Source: Ascarosepion bandense | Taxonomy: Eukaryota > Mollusca > Cephalopoda > Sepiida > Sepiidae | Length of the DNA stretch: 64,000 nucleotides | Assembly (NCBI GenBank): GCA_037127315.1 | Contig: JBBBDQ010001156.1 | Coordinates: 2,351,001 to 2,415,000, forward strand | Direction: 5' to 3' | Shown: positions 56,141-64,000 of the stretch, in pieces | How positions within the stretch are numbered: position 1 is the first letter of the stretch | Layout: every line of letters begins with the position of its first letter | Notes under the pieces: generated by a model | Databases searched by the model: none | Seen by the model: the letters and a program-made list of their open reading frames with translations, nothing else | Told to the model about the DNA's origin: nothing | Program-made: the position numbers and the translations under genes

Positions 56141-56990
56141 TGTGTTCTTTATTTTTTCGAATGCAGATTGGCATTTCGGTGTCCATTCCCCGGTTTTGTC
56201 TTTCTTTAGTAGTTCGTTTAAGGGAGCTCGCAAGTTGTGCATGTTTTTAACGAACACCTGGGAAAAATTTGCTAAGCCTAGAAAGCTTTGTAGTGCCTAC
56301 ACGTTTTCCGGGGCCGGCATGTCCTTTATCACCGTAGCCCTGTCTGGATCCTGTCGTCGACCGTCTTTGTTAATGATATGCCCCAAATATTTTATTTGCA
56401 TCAAATAAAAATCACATTTAGCCTCGTATTCTTGAATTTTGTCAAATACGCTTAGTACGTGCCCCCGATGTTCTTTCACCGATTTACTAGTAATTAGGAT
56501 ATCATCAAGATAGGCAGTTGCGAAATCAAGGTCCTGCTAAAAGATAGCAGGCGCGACCTTGATTCCAAAAGCCAATCTATTAAATTCATGCAAACCTCTA
56601 TGTGTATTTATACAAAGAAGTTTGGAACAGTTCCCCTCAACCTGGATTTGTAAATATGCATCCGATAAGTCAATTTTAGAAAAAAATTAGCCACCGTTTA
56701 ATTTATTAAATATCTCTTCAGGGCTAGGGAGAAGATAATGTGGGTCTTTTAGTGTGGCGTTTAATCCCGTTAATAAATCATCACATATTTTGATTTGGCT
56801 TGCTTTTTTTCTTTACGTATACTGTTGGTGCAGCCCATTCACTGAAATCTATTTTAGACAGGATACCTGAATTTTCCAATCCGTCTAACTTTTCATTGAT
56901 TTGGTTCACCGCTGCAAACGGAACGTTCCTTTTCTTTTTAAACACGGGCTGAGCGTTATCTTGGTACATTTTCCTAACCTACCTAAAAAC
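56141..56990 (-). pseudogene. Gypsy reverse transcriptase
   Basis: Frame 56781-56969 gives KKKRNVPFAAVNQINEKLDG, SGILSKIDFSEWAAPTVYVK. The same strand continues with FSKIDLSDAYLQIQVEG near 56660, RLAFGIKVAPAIF near 56560 and the active-site ATAYLDDILITSKS at about 56490-56530. Frame 56297-56479 covers KCDFYLMQIKYLGHIINKDG. Stops interrupt it near 56550 and 56690. The YLDD box is intact. Confidence 0.85.
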
Positions 56991-57145
56991 ACGCCAGGGA
57001 GATTTGCTTGATTTCAGTTCCTCGATGTTGGCGATTGTACTTTCTATGTTACGACAAAACATACTTATTGGACAGTCCCACCGATTACATTTCTCAATCC
57101 AATCTGTTCCAAATAAGTTTTACTGTATTTTTCATAACATAAACT

Positions 57146-57517
57146 TTAATTTTTCGTTATTCTATTTAATATTACAGCAAAAATTACCTCACCTAAAATA
57201 TGAATTTTGTCACCTGTTACAGAACGTGCTGTTTTCTTTGTTCTTAATAAAGTTGGCTTTTTCTGTTGCCTCCAGGTATGCAAATTAATAATCGTAAGAT
57301 CGGACCCAGAGTCGTGCTGGAATGTTATCGTTTCGTTAAATATTTGCACAATTACGTATTTACGCAAATTTCCACCTTCTTTATCGCTTGACTGCGTCTG
57401 CCTAATTTTATTTTTTGGTCTTCTTAATTTTGTAACATACCAGCAGTATGATGTTACATGGCCAGTTTTACCACAATTTTGACAGCTTTTCTTCTTTTTG
57501 GACAGGCAAAACTTCAT
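57146..57517 (-). pseudogene. Gypsy second zinc knuckle and protease
   Basis: Begins with CQNCGKTGHVTSYC (CX2CX4HX4C), the second nucleocapsid knuckle. It is followed by the aspartic protease start VIVQIFNETITFQHDSGSDL with the DSG active-site triad, then ARSVTGDKIHILGE. It is in the same frame as the upstream gag piece, separated only by a TGA that falls inside the first knuckle. Confidence 0.85.
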
Positions 57518-58753
57518 TCAGTGTAGGTTTCCGCAGATATAACACGGACCTGGTGGTGAATTTTCTTGTCTATTCGTAGTATGCTTGTCCCGATATTTTG
57601 GTCGCATAGATTTACTTTTCTCTTTTTCTGAGGAGCAGTGTTTTGGTCTTCTCTTACTTTTTTTGATATGCGCGACTCCCGATTCCTCGATATTTCTAGA
57701 GTCATATTTTACGGATACTACCCTCTGGCAGTCCTCTGCCAATTTTTGGAGGGTTAGACCCGGCTCATTCTCTAATTTTGTCATCACTCGGCGTCTAATT
57801 TCAGTGTCTCCAGCTGAGACTAAACCCTGGGCAAAAACAAACATCTGAAGTTGTCAGCAGATAAATTTGCTAATTTAAAGTCATTACAGTGTTTATTTAC
57901 TGTAGCCACAAATGTTAGATAGTCGTTCTGGTCCTCCTTGAATAGATTTAGGCACTTCCATCTCTTATGGAAGAGTAATGTGTTAGGCCCAAATAGTTCC
58001 GACAATAAATTAACTGTTTCTAAGAAATCTAAGTCCGTTGTCCTTTTGGGAGGATAAAGTCAACAAAACTACTGTGTTCTGCGCTACCCAATTTTCTTAG
58101 TAATAGTCGAACTTTTTTGAATTTGATCATTCTTTGCAATCAACGTTGAATAAATCTTTGTATCGCCTGTAGAATGCATCGAAGGTTTTTTCATCTTCGG
58201 GTACATATTCGAAAGTTTCCATGGTTCTCCAGATAGTACCCTGGGAAAATTTAGTATCGTTCTCAGATGCTTGTTTGCTATTTAATGATTTGTATAGTAA
58301 CTCAAATTGGAGTAGATAGACTTTAATTGGAGTAGATAGACTAAACTATCGCCCGATTCACACTCCACCCACGTCTATTGAACAGGTGAAGAGGCTCATC
58401 CCTTGTTCCCCGTTTAGGATGTGGTTTCCGGCTTTCTCTTTTCCAATCTTTTCACTCTTACGTAGCCCCCTGCACATCAGTGGCGTTACTGCCTTGCTTG
58501 GGGTGATATGATTAAAAAAAACAAAAAACTCTTCTATTTGACTTTGACGTTCCTCGCTTTTTTTAAAAGCTTGCTCTTGGAAATCTTTCTGCTGTTTATG
58601 AAGTTCCATATACAGTAGTTGTTGCTGTTGTTGTTGTTGTTGTTGTTGTAGACGTAAACGCTTTTCGGTCTTCTGCTGTCGTTCGTCATTTTTTTACTGA
58701 TAATCTAACTGAGCTTTTATCAATTGGATTATTACTTTCTGAAAATTTTCCAT
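57518..58753 (-). pseudogene. Gypsy gag, interrupted by a SINE
   Basis: The start codon is at 58753 (MENFQKVIIQLIKAQLDYQ, then a stop), followed by a poly-Gln run from a TTG repeat (58615-58650) and MELHKQQKDFQEQAFKKSEE. After the SINE (58303-58523) the capsid-like ETFEYVPEDEKTFDAFYRRY follows, then the frame 57518-57844 (MTKLENEPGLTLQKLAEDCQ) ending in the first zinc knuckle CYICGNLH. This is cut by TGA before its last Cys (next residues MKFC). Gag would package the element RNA. Confidence 0.8.
58303..58523 (+). mobile_element. SINE with LINE-shared tail inside gypsy gag
   Basis: The head aattggagtagatagact occurs twice (58304 and 58321), then the possible B-box gattcacactccaccc, the common interior and the tail ctgccttgcttggggtgatatg with poly(A) at 58514-58521. 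It is opposite in orientation to gag and splits it. It is therefore younger than the gypsy insertion. Confidence 0.85.
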
Positions 58754-59343
58754 TTTTTTTATTTCAGACTAAAATAATCAATTTTTACAGAGAAGAAAAG
58801 AAAAAACTAACTGTAGTTACAGTTTTTTGTAAGACATACGCAAAAGTAGAGAGGTTTTTCTGTAATACCGTTGTTCCGAGTTTGTAGATTTTTCATGCGA
58901 CACTTAATTGTTGAGGTTTCCCACACTTATTTTTTACGTCGCCAAAATTTTAGAAGGGACTTGTAGATTATTTCTTGATGTAGCGTTTTGACTTGAATTC
59001 GTTCGAAGTTGTTTTATTTTTTATTTTTCCCTCTTTAGAAATCGTTGCAGGTTGGTTTACATAGGGTATTTTTTTGTACTTCGAAGTTTGTCGACCGATT
59101 TAATGTGAGGGCGGGTTATCACTTGGTCAGTCGCTGTTAGTACACTAGCTCTAATCTTCGTTCGTTGCTGTGGATTTGAATCTGGTCTTTAGTTTTTTGA
59201 AGTTCCCGTTCTCCAGTTGAGGTGGGTATTCTTTTTATGAACACTTATTTCCTGGTAGGGTTAACTGGGTTTATTGCGTAGGGTATTCTTTGGTGTTGAA
59301 AATCCTCGTTCGCCAGCTGATGTTCGAAATCCTCGTCACCAGT
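58754..59343 (-). other. Gypsy 5' leader with primer-binding site
   Basis: Between the 5' LTR and gag. Read on the minus strand, TGGTGACGAGGATTTCGAAC begins two bases after the LTR end (59341). It is complementary to a tRNA 3' end including CCA, and its TTCGA would lie in the T-loop position. A second similar stretch (aatcctcgttcgccagc at 59301-59317) lies just inside, as if the site was duplicated. Confidence 0.6.
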
Positions 59344-59577
59344 TGATGTGGGCCGGTAATGGGACCACGAAGTGATAGCTCGAAACACAATGGTAAGGTT
59401 AGCAACATATATTAAGTCAAAAATAGATACAAGAGAAAAGAGGAAAAATATAAGCTTAGCTTACTAGTGACTGACAGACAGATTGTGATGAACTGAACTG
59501 ATGCCACGAGAGTGATTAACTCTCAGTTAATATACTGGTAAGAAGAATCCATGGTTAAGTGGGTAACGCCCCATAAC

Positions 59578-59578
<1 letters not shown>
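59344..59578 (-). repeat. 5' LTR of the gypsy element
   Basis: 235 bp. On the minus strand it runs from tgttatggggcg to ccggcccacatca. It is followed outward by the GATAG target duplication and a GATA array. It resembles the solo LTRs at 20873 and 43419 at its start (TGTTAxGGxGC) and in an A-rich middle block, so these belong to related families. Confidence 0.85.

Positions 59579-59638
<60 letters not shown>
59579..59638. repeat. (GATA)n microsatellite
   Basis: Fifteen GATA units directly outside the gypsy 5' LTR; the first five bases are the target duplication. Confidence 0.95.
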
Positions 59639-59639
<1 letters not shown>

Positions 59640-61160
59640 TTTAGCCAGGTGGCAACTGTCGACGACATTAAATAAATTATAGTAAGTACAAAAGTCTTTG
59701 TACGAATAAATGTGACGCTTAGTGAAATTCTAAAACCAAACGCTGGCACACATCACCGGATATCACAAATATCAATTCGCGAGTGTTTTCCTGAAGCAAG
59801 TAAAGAAAAAATATTATCATTCATAAGCGTGGATTCATGCAACACTTTGACGCTGAACAATCTATGATAAATGAATGGTGTTTTGAGAGAAATACGATGC
59901 AGAAAATGTCTATTTCAATGCCATAAAAGAATTTGATTTAATATATTCTTTACTTTTTATCTGATTCACATCGCAGCAGGCGCGCAACGAGTACCTTTGA
60001 TGTTTAAATGAATTCCTTAAATGTTAAATCTTCAGAACAAATATTCGTTTATTTTAAATGCCAACGAAAAACTCGAATCAGTATATTGGGGTTTAGAGAA
60101 ATTATTCTGTTTTACCAGAAAACAAATAGAAATAAATGTTCAGTTAACGTTATTTAACTAAGATATATCAAAAATGTAATCACTTTTCTTTACAATGATT
60201 GGTACTCAAATAGAAGGCAACTTTTGATTCTCCATTTATATAAATTTGGAGTTTTTCTTGAAAAATTCCGAAAGTTTATTGACAACTTCAATGTTTCTGC
60301 ATATTCCGATGCTAACAAAATGGTCCTGCGATCTAAGGAATTTTACTTCTAAATTCGGTGTGTCTGGTGAATGTGGAAGCATCTTTTATCCTTTTTATTT
60401 CTCTTATTTGTTTCGCAGAGTTTTTTCAAGCATTTTTCACACCGGAGAATGACACGTTTTTCTGTTTAACAAATCAGCACACTTTCGATATAAACTAAAC
60501 CCAACCTAGTTTCAGGAAACAAAATCTTACAATGAGTGTCCCAAGATCTTCACAAGATCTTAATAGACGGCACCTGTCTGATTCCATCACACAAAAACAT
60601 GGCATTCTACCAATCGATTCCGGGTTCGAAATTGACAAACCTTTGTTGTGACTACTGTTTCTATTGTAAATACTGCGGGGAAAATCTTCTGCCCAGTCAG
60701 TCTTGTCTCTTTCGAGACATGATCGCCCAGGCGTGTATCGCGTATGGCACTTAACTGAAAAATTTTTCATTTGCAATTTTCATATCTGTAAGTTTCATTT
60801 CCAAACGCAAACGAAGCCATTTTCTAAGAGCATGGATTTTTATCTTTAACTCACATAGATTTTTAAAACTTCACTAATTAAGTAGACATTCCATTTTGAT
60901 CAAACAGTTTATTTATTATATTCGTCTTAACTATGTGTATATATTTATTAAAGTATATATGTATATTGCTTTGTAAATTAATATATGTATTTATATTTAT
61001 AGTGATTTACTCAGCCTAGCTTAGATGTGGCACAAGGCCGAATGTATGGTGCACATAGTGAGAATGGAACTCATTACTCAGTGGCAATTGATGTGACGCT
61101 ATAAGCATACTTCACTTTGAAGGGCCCATGTGTTTATCTATATATATGCAACTGTATATG
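59639..61160. other. Mostly unassigned AT-rich DNA with a SINE end
   Basis: 60706-60757 (ctctttcgagacatgatcgc then ..tatggcacttaactga) is the 3' end of the tRNA-SINE of 27911/37628 (plus). The 5' part is not seen. The rest has no recognisable feature; the frame 60495-60776 (minus) overlaps the SINE end and is not a gene. Confidence 0.5.
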
Positions 61161-61162
61161 TT

Positions 61163-61165
<3 letters not shown>

Positions 61166-61219
<54 letters not shown>

Positions 61220-61220
61220 T
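61166..61220. repeat. (AC)n(AT)n compound microsatellite
   Basis: AC run then AT run, directly adjoining the 3' end of the hammerhead SINE at 61220. Confidence 0.95.
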
Positions 61221-61495
61221 AGTCGTCCACATGCAAGCCCGTTTCGCTGTATCACAGCTCATCAGTGTGGTTAGACATATCCACTTGCCTCTGGCCGGGA
61301 TCGAAACTCGTCCGATTTCGTGTCAGTCTACTCCCTAAGCCATCGGCGCATGGCTTCAGAGAATGGAAATTTTAACGTCTTGTATATAAGCAGTGTATAC
61401 AGACGTCAGTCACCGAGAGAACTCAATTCATTTCTGAAGAGTCACGCATTTTAGCCGAAGTGGGAACTGTTTTTAAAATTTTCTTCTCCAGATTG
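61221..61495 (-). mobile_element. Hammerhead-bearing tRNA-like SINE, copy at 61.2 kb
   Basis: Minus strand: the 140-bp leader block (ttctctcggtgactgacgtc, tatacactgcttatatacaa), then a tRNA-like module with tggcttagggagtagactga and gagtttcgatcccggcc (A- and B-box-like), then caagtggatatgtctaacca, the hammerhead motif, and gactaatatata. It is about 90 percent like the copy at 62.5 kb by eye. Confidence 0.75.
61227..61270 (-). ncRNA. Hammerhead ribozyme motif (stems I and II perfect)
   Basis: Minus strand: CCACA (stem I) - CTGATGA - GCTG TGATA CAGC (stem II) - GAA - ACGGGCTTGC (stem III) - A - TGTGG (stem I). CCACA and TGTGG pair fully, and stem II has four pairs. The U that normally closes stem III before the cleavage nucleotide is C here (GCA instead of GTA), which should weaken activity. 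All core positions CTGATGA and GAAA are kept. Confidence 0.75.
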
Positions 61496-61744
61496 TTCAC
61501 ATGTCTGTATTTTGTTCACATGTCTGTATTTTTTCTTTATCTTGTTTGTTTTGTTTTGTCTTTTACATTTTTCTGAAGCTGATTATTGCTTCTATTCTAA
61601 GTATAATTTACAACCTATTAATCTTATGTGGTGGCGTTTTTGTATTATTTCAAATTTAAGTTTTGATGGCAAACCTATTTTGTTTCTGTTTCTATCGATA
61701 CTTTGATGTCGTTGTATTGTTTTTGTATTTTGTTTCTCCTAAAA
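61496..61744. other. T-rich unassigned DNA
   Basis: The block acatgtctgtattttgttc is duplicated at 61499-61530. No gene seen. Confidence 0.4.
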
Positions 61745-61995
61745 TTTGTGCCGTTATTAAATTACTCGAGTCTATCGAGTAAGTTATGCATTGTTGTTCT
61801 CTGTCCCTCTTTACTCCAATCTGTCCCGTGAGTATCAGATTTACCAACCAATCCTTTCTCATTATGCGCCCCAGAAATTTTAACAGTGTCTTTCCAATAT
61901 TAAGTATTTTGTTTCCATTTTTTTCTAAAATTTTGTCGTTTCTCGTATGCTACATCCATTGCTTCTTCAGGATCTTTATGTAAAACCACGTTTCT
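61745..61995 (-). pseudogene. RTE-like LINE end, decayed
   Basis: On the minus strand the pieces LLKFLGRIMRKDWLVNLILT and GVKRDREQQCIT parallel LKSLGHEMRRESLENLILTG and GRRDRGRQRIT of the copy at 8435-8857. Frameshifts on both sides. Only about 80 codons are traceable. Confidence 0.6.
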
Positions 61996-62135
61996 TTGCT
62001 TCAAGATTATTCTTCATATTTGTGGAGATTGTCCAGCATTCACTTAGATATCCTAGATTAGCTAGATATCCTAGATTAGCTAGATATCCTACAAAACCAG
62101 TAATATTTACCTTTACTCTTACAGAAATATAGTTT

Positions 62136-62138
<3 letters not shown>

Positions 62139-62197
<59 letters not shown>

Positions 62198-62218
62198 AAA
62201 TATATATATATATATACT
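62139..62218. repeat. (CA)n(TA)n compound microsatellite
   Basis: CA run then TA run, directly left of the inverted hammerhead pair. Just before it (62048-62092) a 17-bp block ctagattagctagatat occurs twice. Confidence 0.95.
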
Positions 62219-62247
62219 CTAGAATTTTTTTAGATATTCTACAATTT

Positions 62248-62295
62248 AATGGATAATACGTATTTCGCAGCAAAATCTGCTGCTCGTCAGACCCA
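62248..62295 (-). ncRNA. Hammerhead ribozyme motif, left arm
   Basis: Minus strand: TGGGT (stem I, 62295-62291) - CTGACGA (62290-62284) - GCAGC AGATTTT GCTGC (stem II, five perfect pairs) - GAA - ATACGTAT (stem III, two pairs with an ACGT loop) - T - ATCCA (stem I). TGGGT pairs with ATCCA including one G-T pair. All core nucleotides fit a minimal type I hammerhead, and the scissile site would follow TAT-T. Confidence 0.7.
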
Positions 62296-62344
62296 AATAA
62301 TACAACAGATTCAAAATCATTGTTGTATTAACTACTGTATCATT

Positions 62345-62390
62345 TGGGTCTGACGAGCAGAAGGTTTTGCTGCGAAAAACGTATTGCCCA
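62345..62390 (+). ncRNA. Hammerhead ribozyme motif, right arm
   Basis: Plus strand: TGGGT (62345-62349) - CTGACGA (62350-62356) - GCAG..CTGC (stem II, four pairs) - GAAA (62374-62377) - AACGTATT - GCCCA (62386-62390). Stem I pairs over five positions with one G-T. Stem III is weakened by AA in place of AT compared with the left arm. Confidence 0.65.
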
Positions 62391-62520
62391 TGAAATTGTA
62401 GAATATCTTTAAAAAGATTCTAGTTTAGAATACTCTGTTAAATTAAATAAATAAATTTAAAATTGAGTTTTTTTTTCAATTCGTCTCTATCAGAATTTCC
62501 TTGATTTAAATTATATATAT

Positions 62521-62751
62521 ATATTAGTCATCCACATACAAGCCTGTTTCGCAACTCATCAGTGTGGCTGGACATATCCACTTGCTTCTGGCCGGGATCG
62601 AAACTCGATTTGGTATCAGTCGGAGTCTCTACTCCCTAAGCCATCGGCGCATGGCATCAGAGAAGGGAAATTTTAACGTCTTGTATATAAGCAGTGTATA
62701 CAGACGCCAGTCACCGAAAGAACTCAATTAATTTCTGAAGAGTTATTCCAA

Positions 62752-62765
<14 letters not shown>
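62521..62765 (-). mobile_element. Hammerhead-bearing tRNA-like SINE, copy at 62.5 kb
   Basis: Same organisation as 61221-61495: leader block, tRNA-like module (tggcttagggagtagagact; gagtttcgatcccggcc), and caagtggatatgtccagcca. The hammerhead at 62532-62567 keeps CCACA-CTGATGA, GAAAC, the AC/GT stem III with GTA, and TGTGG, but stem II is collapsed to GTTGC. (TA)n lies on both sides. Confidence 0.75.

Positions 62766-62791
<26 letters not shown>
62757..62791. repeat. (TA)n microsatellite
   Basis: Seventeen TA units between the SINE and the Penelope-like element's 3' region. Confidence 0.95.
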
Positions 62792-62796
<5 letters not shown>

Positions 62797-63295
62797 GATC
62801 ATCCACGTATACTGTCTTAATATGTATAGGAAAGAATATTAATAAAAAGTTTTGAATTTAAAAACGTACTTTTTTAAACAGTATTTGTTTATTTTTATTG
62901 TATTTTTATATTTCAGACCGTCCTCGGTCCTTCATCAGAAACAAGTGATTTTTAAATTAGAATTGGAAACGTATTTTACGATAGCGTCCGAATTCTTTTT
63001 TGTTTACATCACGTGGTGTCGATAAACCAATCAGCATGCGGCACGTCCGTTTGTTTATTTTCGGTAAACCAATCAACACGCGGCACGTCCGTGGAGAGAG
63101 TCTGTTTGTTTTAGACAAAAATCTCTTGGAATATCTATTTTTTTGTTTATATCGCGTGGTGTCGATAAACCAATCAGCATGCGGCACGTCCGTTTGTTTA
63201 TTTTCGGTCAACCAATCAACACGCGACACGTCCGTGGAGAAAGTCTGTTTGTTTTAGATAAAAAATTCCTTGGAATATCTGAAAGAAAATTCTTT
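62792..63295 (-). mobile_element. 3' region of Penelope-like element with a 143-bp tandem repeat
   Basis: Lies directly downstream of the GIY-YIG ORF. A 143-bp unit (ggtgtcgataaaccaatcag to aatatctatttttt) begins at 63015 and 63158; within each, cggcacgtccgt appears twice. At 62938-62911 the minus strand reads CTGATGA-A-GGACCG AGGA CGGTCT-GAAA, a hammerhead-like core with a strong stem II hairpin but one extra A and no convincing stem I. Open frames across the repeat (62957-63334) are not genes. Confidence 0.6.
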
Positions 63296-64000
63296 TTACC
63301 TATTGAAATATTTGTAGAGATTCAACACACCTAAGTCCCTATTTAACCCTAGCTTGTGTGTGTTTAATTTTAAAATCCAGTATTTTTCTTTCTTTCTGCG
63401 TGTGTATGTAGAACTAAAATTGGAGTCTATTAGTAAACATTTGCAATTTTCTAAAGTGTGATCGGGTTGATTAAAATGTGCTGCAATTGGGGAGTATACA
63501 TTTTTTTGTCGTATATTTAGTTTGTGATTATTGAAGCGAAATCTAAAGCTATTACCGGATTCGCCGATATATCCACTGTTGGGGCAAATTGAGCAGAAGA
63601 GATAGTAGATGATGTCTTTGCTATCACAAGTAAGGTTTGGTGGGTGTAATTTTATTTTTGTGTTGGGTACAGAGAATGTTTTGTCTGTTATTAGATGTTT
63701 ACAGATTAAACAACGGGGCTTTCCACATTTTAAATTCCCTGATAGGTTTGTATTATTTAAATATTTGTTAGAAGTGAGGATAGTTGATAGGTTGGGTGTT
63801 TGTTTCTTTGCATTTATGGGTGGCCTATCGAAAATGTCTTTGATGTTTTTGTTTGATTGGAGGTTCCTGTAATCATTTTTTAAATTTTTGATGAGTGTGT
63901 GGGAATATTGATTATGGTTAAAAACCATGGGAATTCGGTTATTATCTTTTCGTTTTTTGTATGTGAGAAGTGTGCTGCGGTCTATGTGGATGGTTTTATG
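63296..64000 (-). pseudogene. Penelope-like element, C-terminal part with GIY-YIG endonuclease (partial)
   Basis: One uninterrupted frame runs from 63296 past the right edge; the RT would lie beyond 64000. From the edge it reads ..RIPMVFNHNQYSHTLIKNLK, then FDRPPINAKKQTPNLSTIL and KCGKPRCLICKHL, then the endonuclease DIIYYLFCSICPNSGYIGES with the YIG and the paired Cys typical of Penelope nucleases. It continues SFRFRFNNHK (conserved Arg and His), SPIAAHFNQPDHT, RRKKEKYWILKLNTHKLGLN (conserved Glu). It nicks DNA for target-primed reverse transcription. It could be part of an intact element. Confidence 0.85.

Larger units (their letters stand above)
51661..59578 (-). mobile_element. Ty3/gypsy LTR retrotransposon with LTRs and GATAG target duplication
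   Basis: All genes are on the minus strand in the order gag, protease, RT, RNase H, integrase, as in Ty3/gypsy. The 5' LTR (59344-59578) and 3' LTR (51661 on) are related, and the outer ends are TG..CA. gatag flanks both sides (51656-51660 and 59579-59583). The primer-binding site begins two bases inside the 5' LTR. It is inactive: stops in gag and RT, a SINE in gag, and a multiplied integrase segment. No envelope-like gene is seen. Confidence 0.9.
62221..62520. mobile_element. Inverted-repeat element with two head-to-head hammerhead motifs
   Basis: 62222-62295 and 62345-62412 are imperfect inverted repeats (agatattctacaattt / aaattgtagaatatct; acgtatttcgcagcaaaa / ttttgctgcgaaaaacgt; tcgtcagacccaaa / tttgggtctgacga). 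The spacer is about 50 bp. The region to the right (62420-62510, taaattaaataaataaattt then attcgtctctatcagaattt) is shared with 19593-19680. It is probably derived from a Penelope-like or retrozyme-like element, given the ribozymes and the neighbouring Penelope ORF. Confidence 0.65.

Noticed and set aside
51661..59578. Gypsy element as an errantivirus with an envelope gene
   Set aside because: No open frame or membrane-protein remnant between integrase and the 3' LTR.
62911..62938. A confident third hammerhead type at the Penelope 3' side
   Set aside because: Core and stem II hairpin fit, but there is an extra base after CTGATGA and no believable stem I or cleavage triplet; kept only as hammerhead-like.
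62957..63334. ORFs with repeated PISMRHVRLFIFG-like segments
   Set aside because: They lie across the 143-bp tandem repeat in the untranslated 3' side of the Penelope-like element and occur on both strands.

Overview
This window looks like non-genic DNA of an animal nuclear genome. It is AT-rich and full of microsatellites. All recognisable coding sequence belongs to transposable elements, almost all of it broken. I see no host protein-coding exon that I can defend. The mix (several tRNA-derived SINE families, Jockey-type and restriction-like-endonuclease (RLE) LINEs, mariners, a Penelope-like element, Ty3/gypsy) fits a mollusc. A coleoid cephalopod such as an octopus is my best guess; that is inference (about 0.6), not something a single gene proves.

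Layout. 1-5 kb: a decayed Jockey-type LINE end, a 38-bp minisatellite, a 1-kb purine-rich tract and a threefold tandem of a LINE 3' tail. 5-19 kb: SINEs, copies of an unclassified repeat with GATATC-rich interior, RTE-like LINE ends, another Jockey end, a 5S-tRNA composite SINE inserted in an RLE-LINE fragment, and a dead mariner at 18.6-19.3 kb. 19.5-23 kb: a perfect 51-bp palindrome with a hammerhead-like core, a solo LTR and GATA arrays. 23-33 kb: five RLE-type (R4/Dong-like) LINE copies head to tail, all on the minus strand, with TTA microsatellite at every junction. 33-35 kb: the best Jockey-type LINE. 35-51 kb: low-complexity pyrimidine DNA, two dead mariners, two solo LTRs, a 33-bp x13 array, more SINEs and two further 5S-tRNA composites. 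51.66-59.58 kb: a Ty3/gypsy element with LTRs, a GATAG target duplication and a striking internal amplification of its integrase zinc-finger segment. 59.6-64 kb: SINEs with hammerhead ribozyme motifs, an inverted pair of hammerhead motifs, and the C-terminal GIY-YIG part of a Penelope-like element running off the right edge.

The most interesting signals are RNA-level. (1) A tRNA-like SINE family (copies at 4.9, 18.3, 61.2 and 62.5 kb) carries a hammerhead ribozyme fold at its 3' end. (2) A second hammerhead type occurs as head-to-head inverted pairs at 19.5 and 62.3 kb. (3) A composite SINE joins a 5S rRNA-derived module directly to a tRNA-derived module, in three copies. The elements parasitise and interrupt each other: SINEs sit inside gypsy gag, inside an RLE LINE and inside a mariner, two of them with clear target-site duplications, which gives a relative order of insertion.
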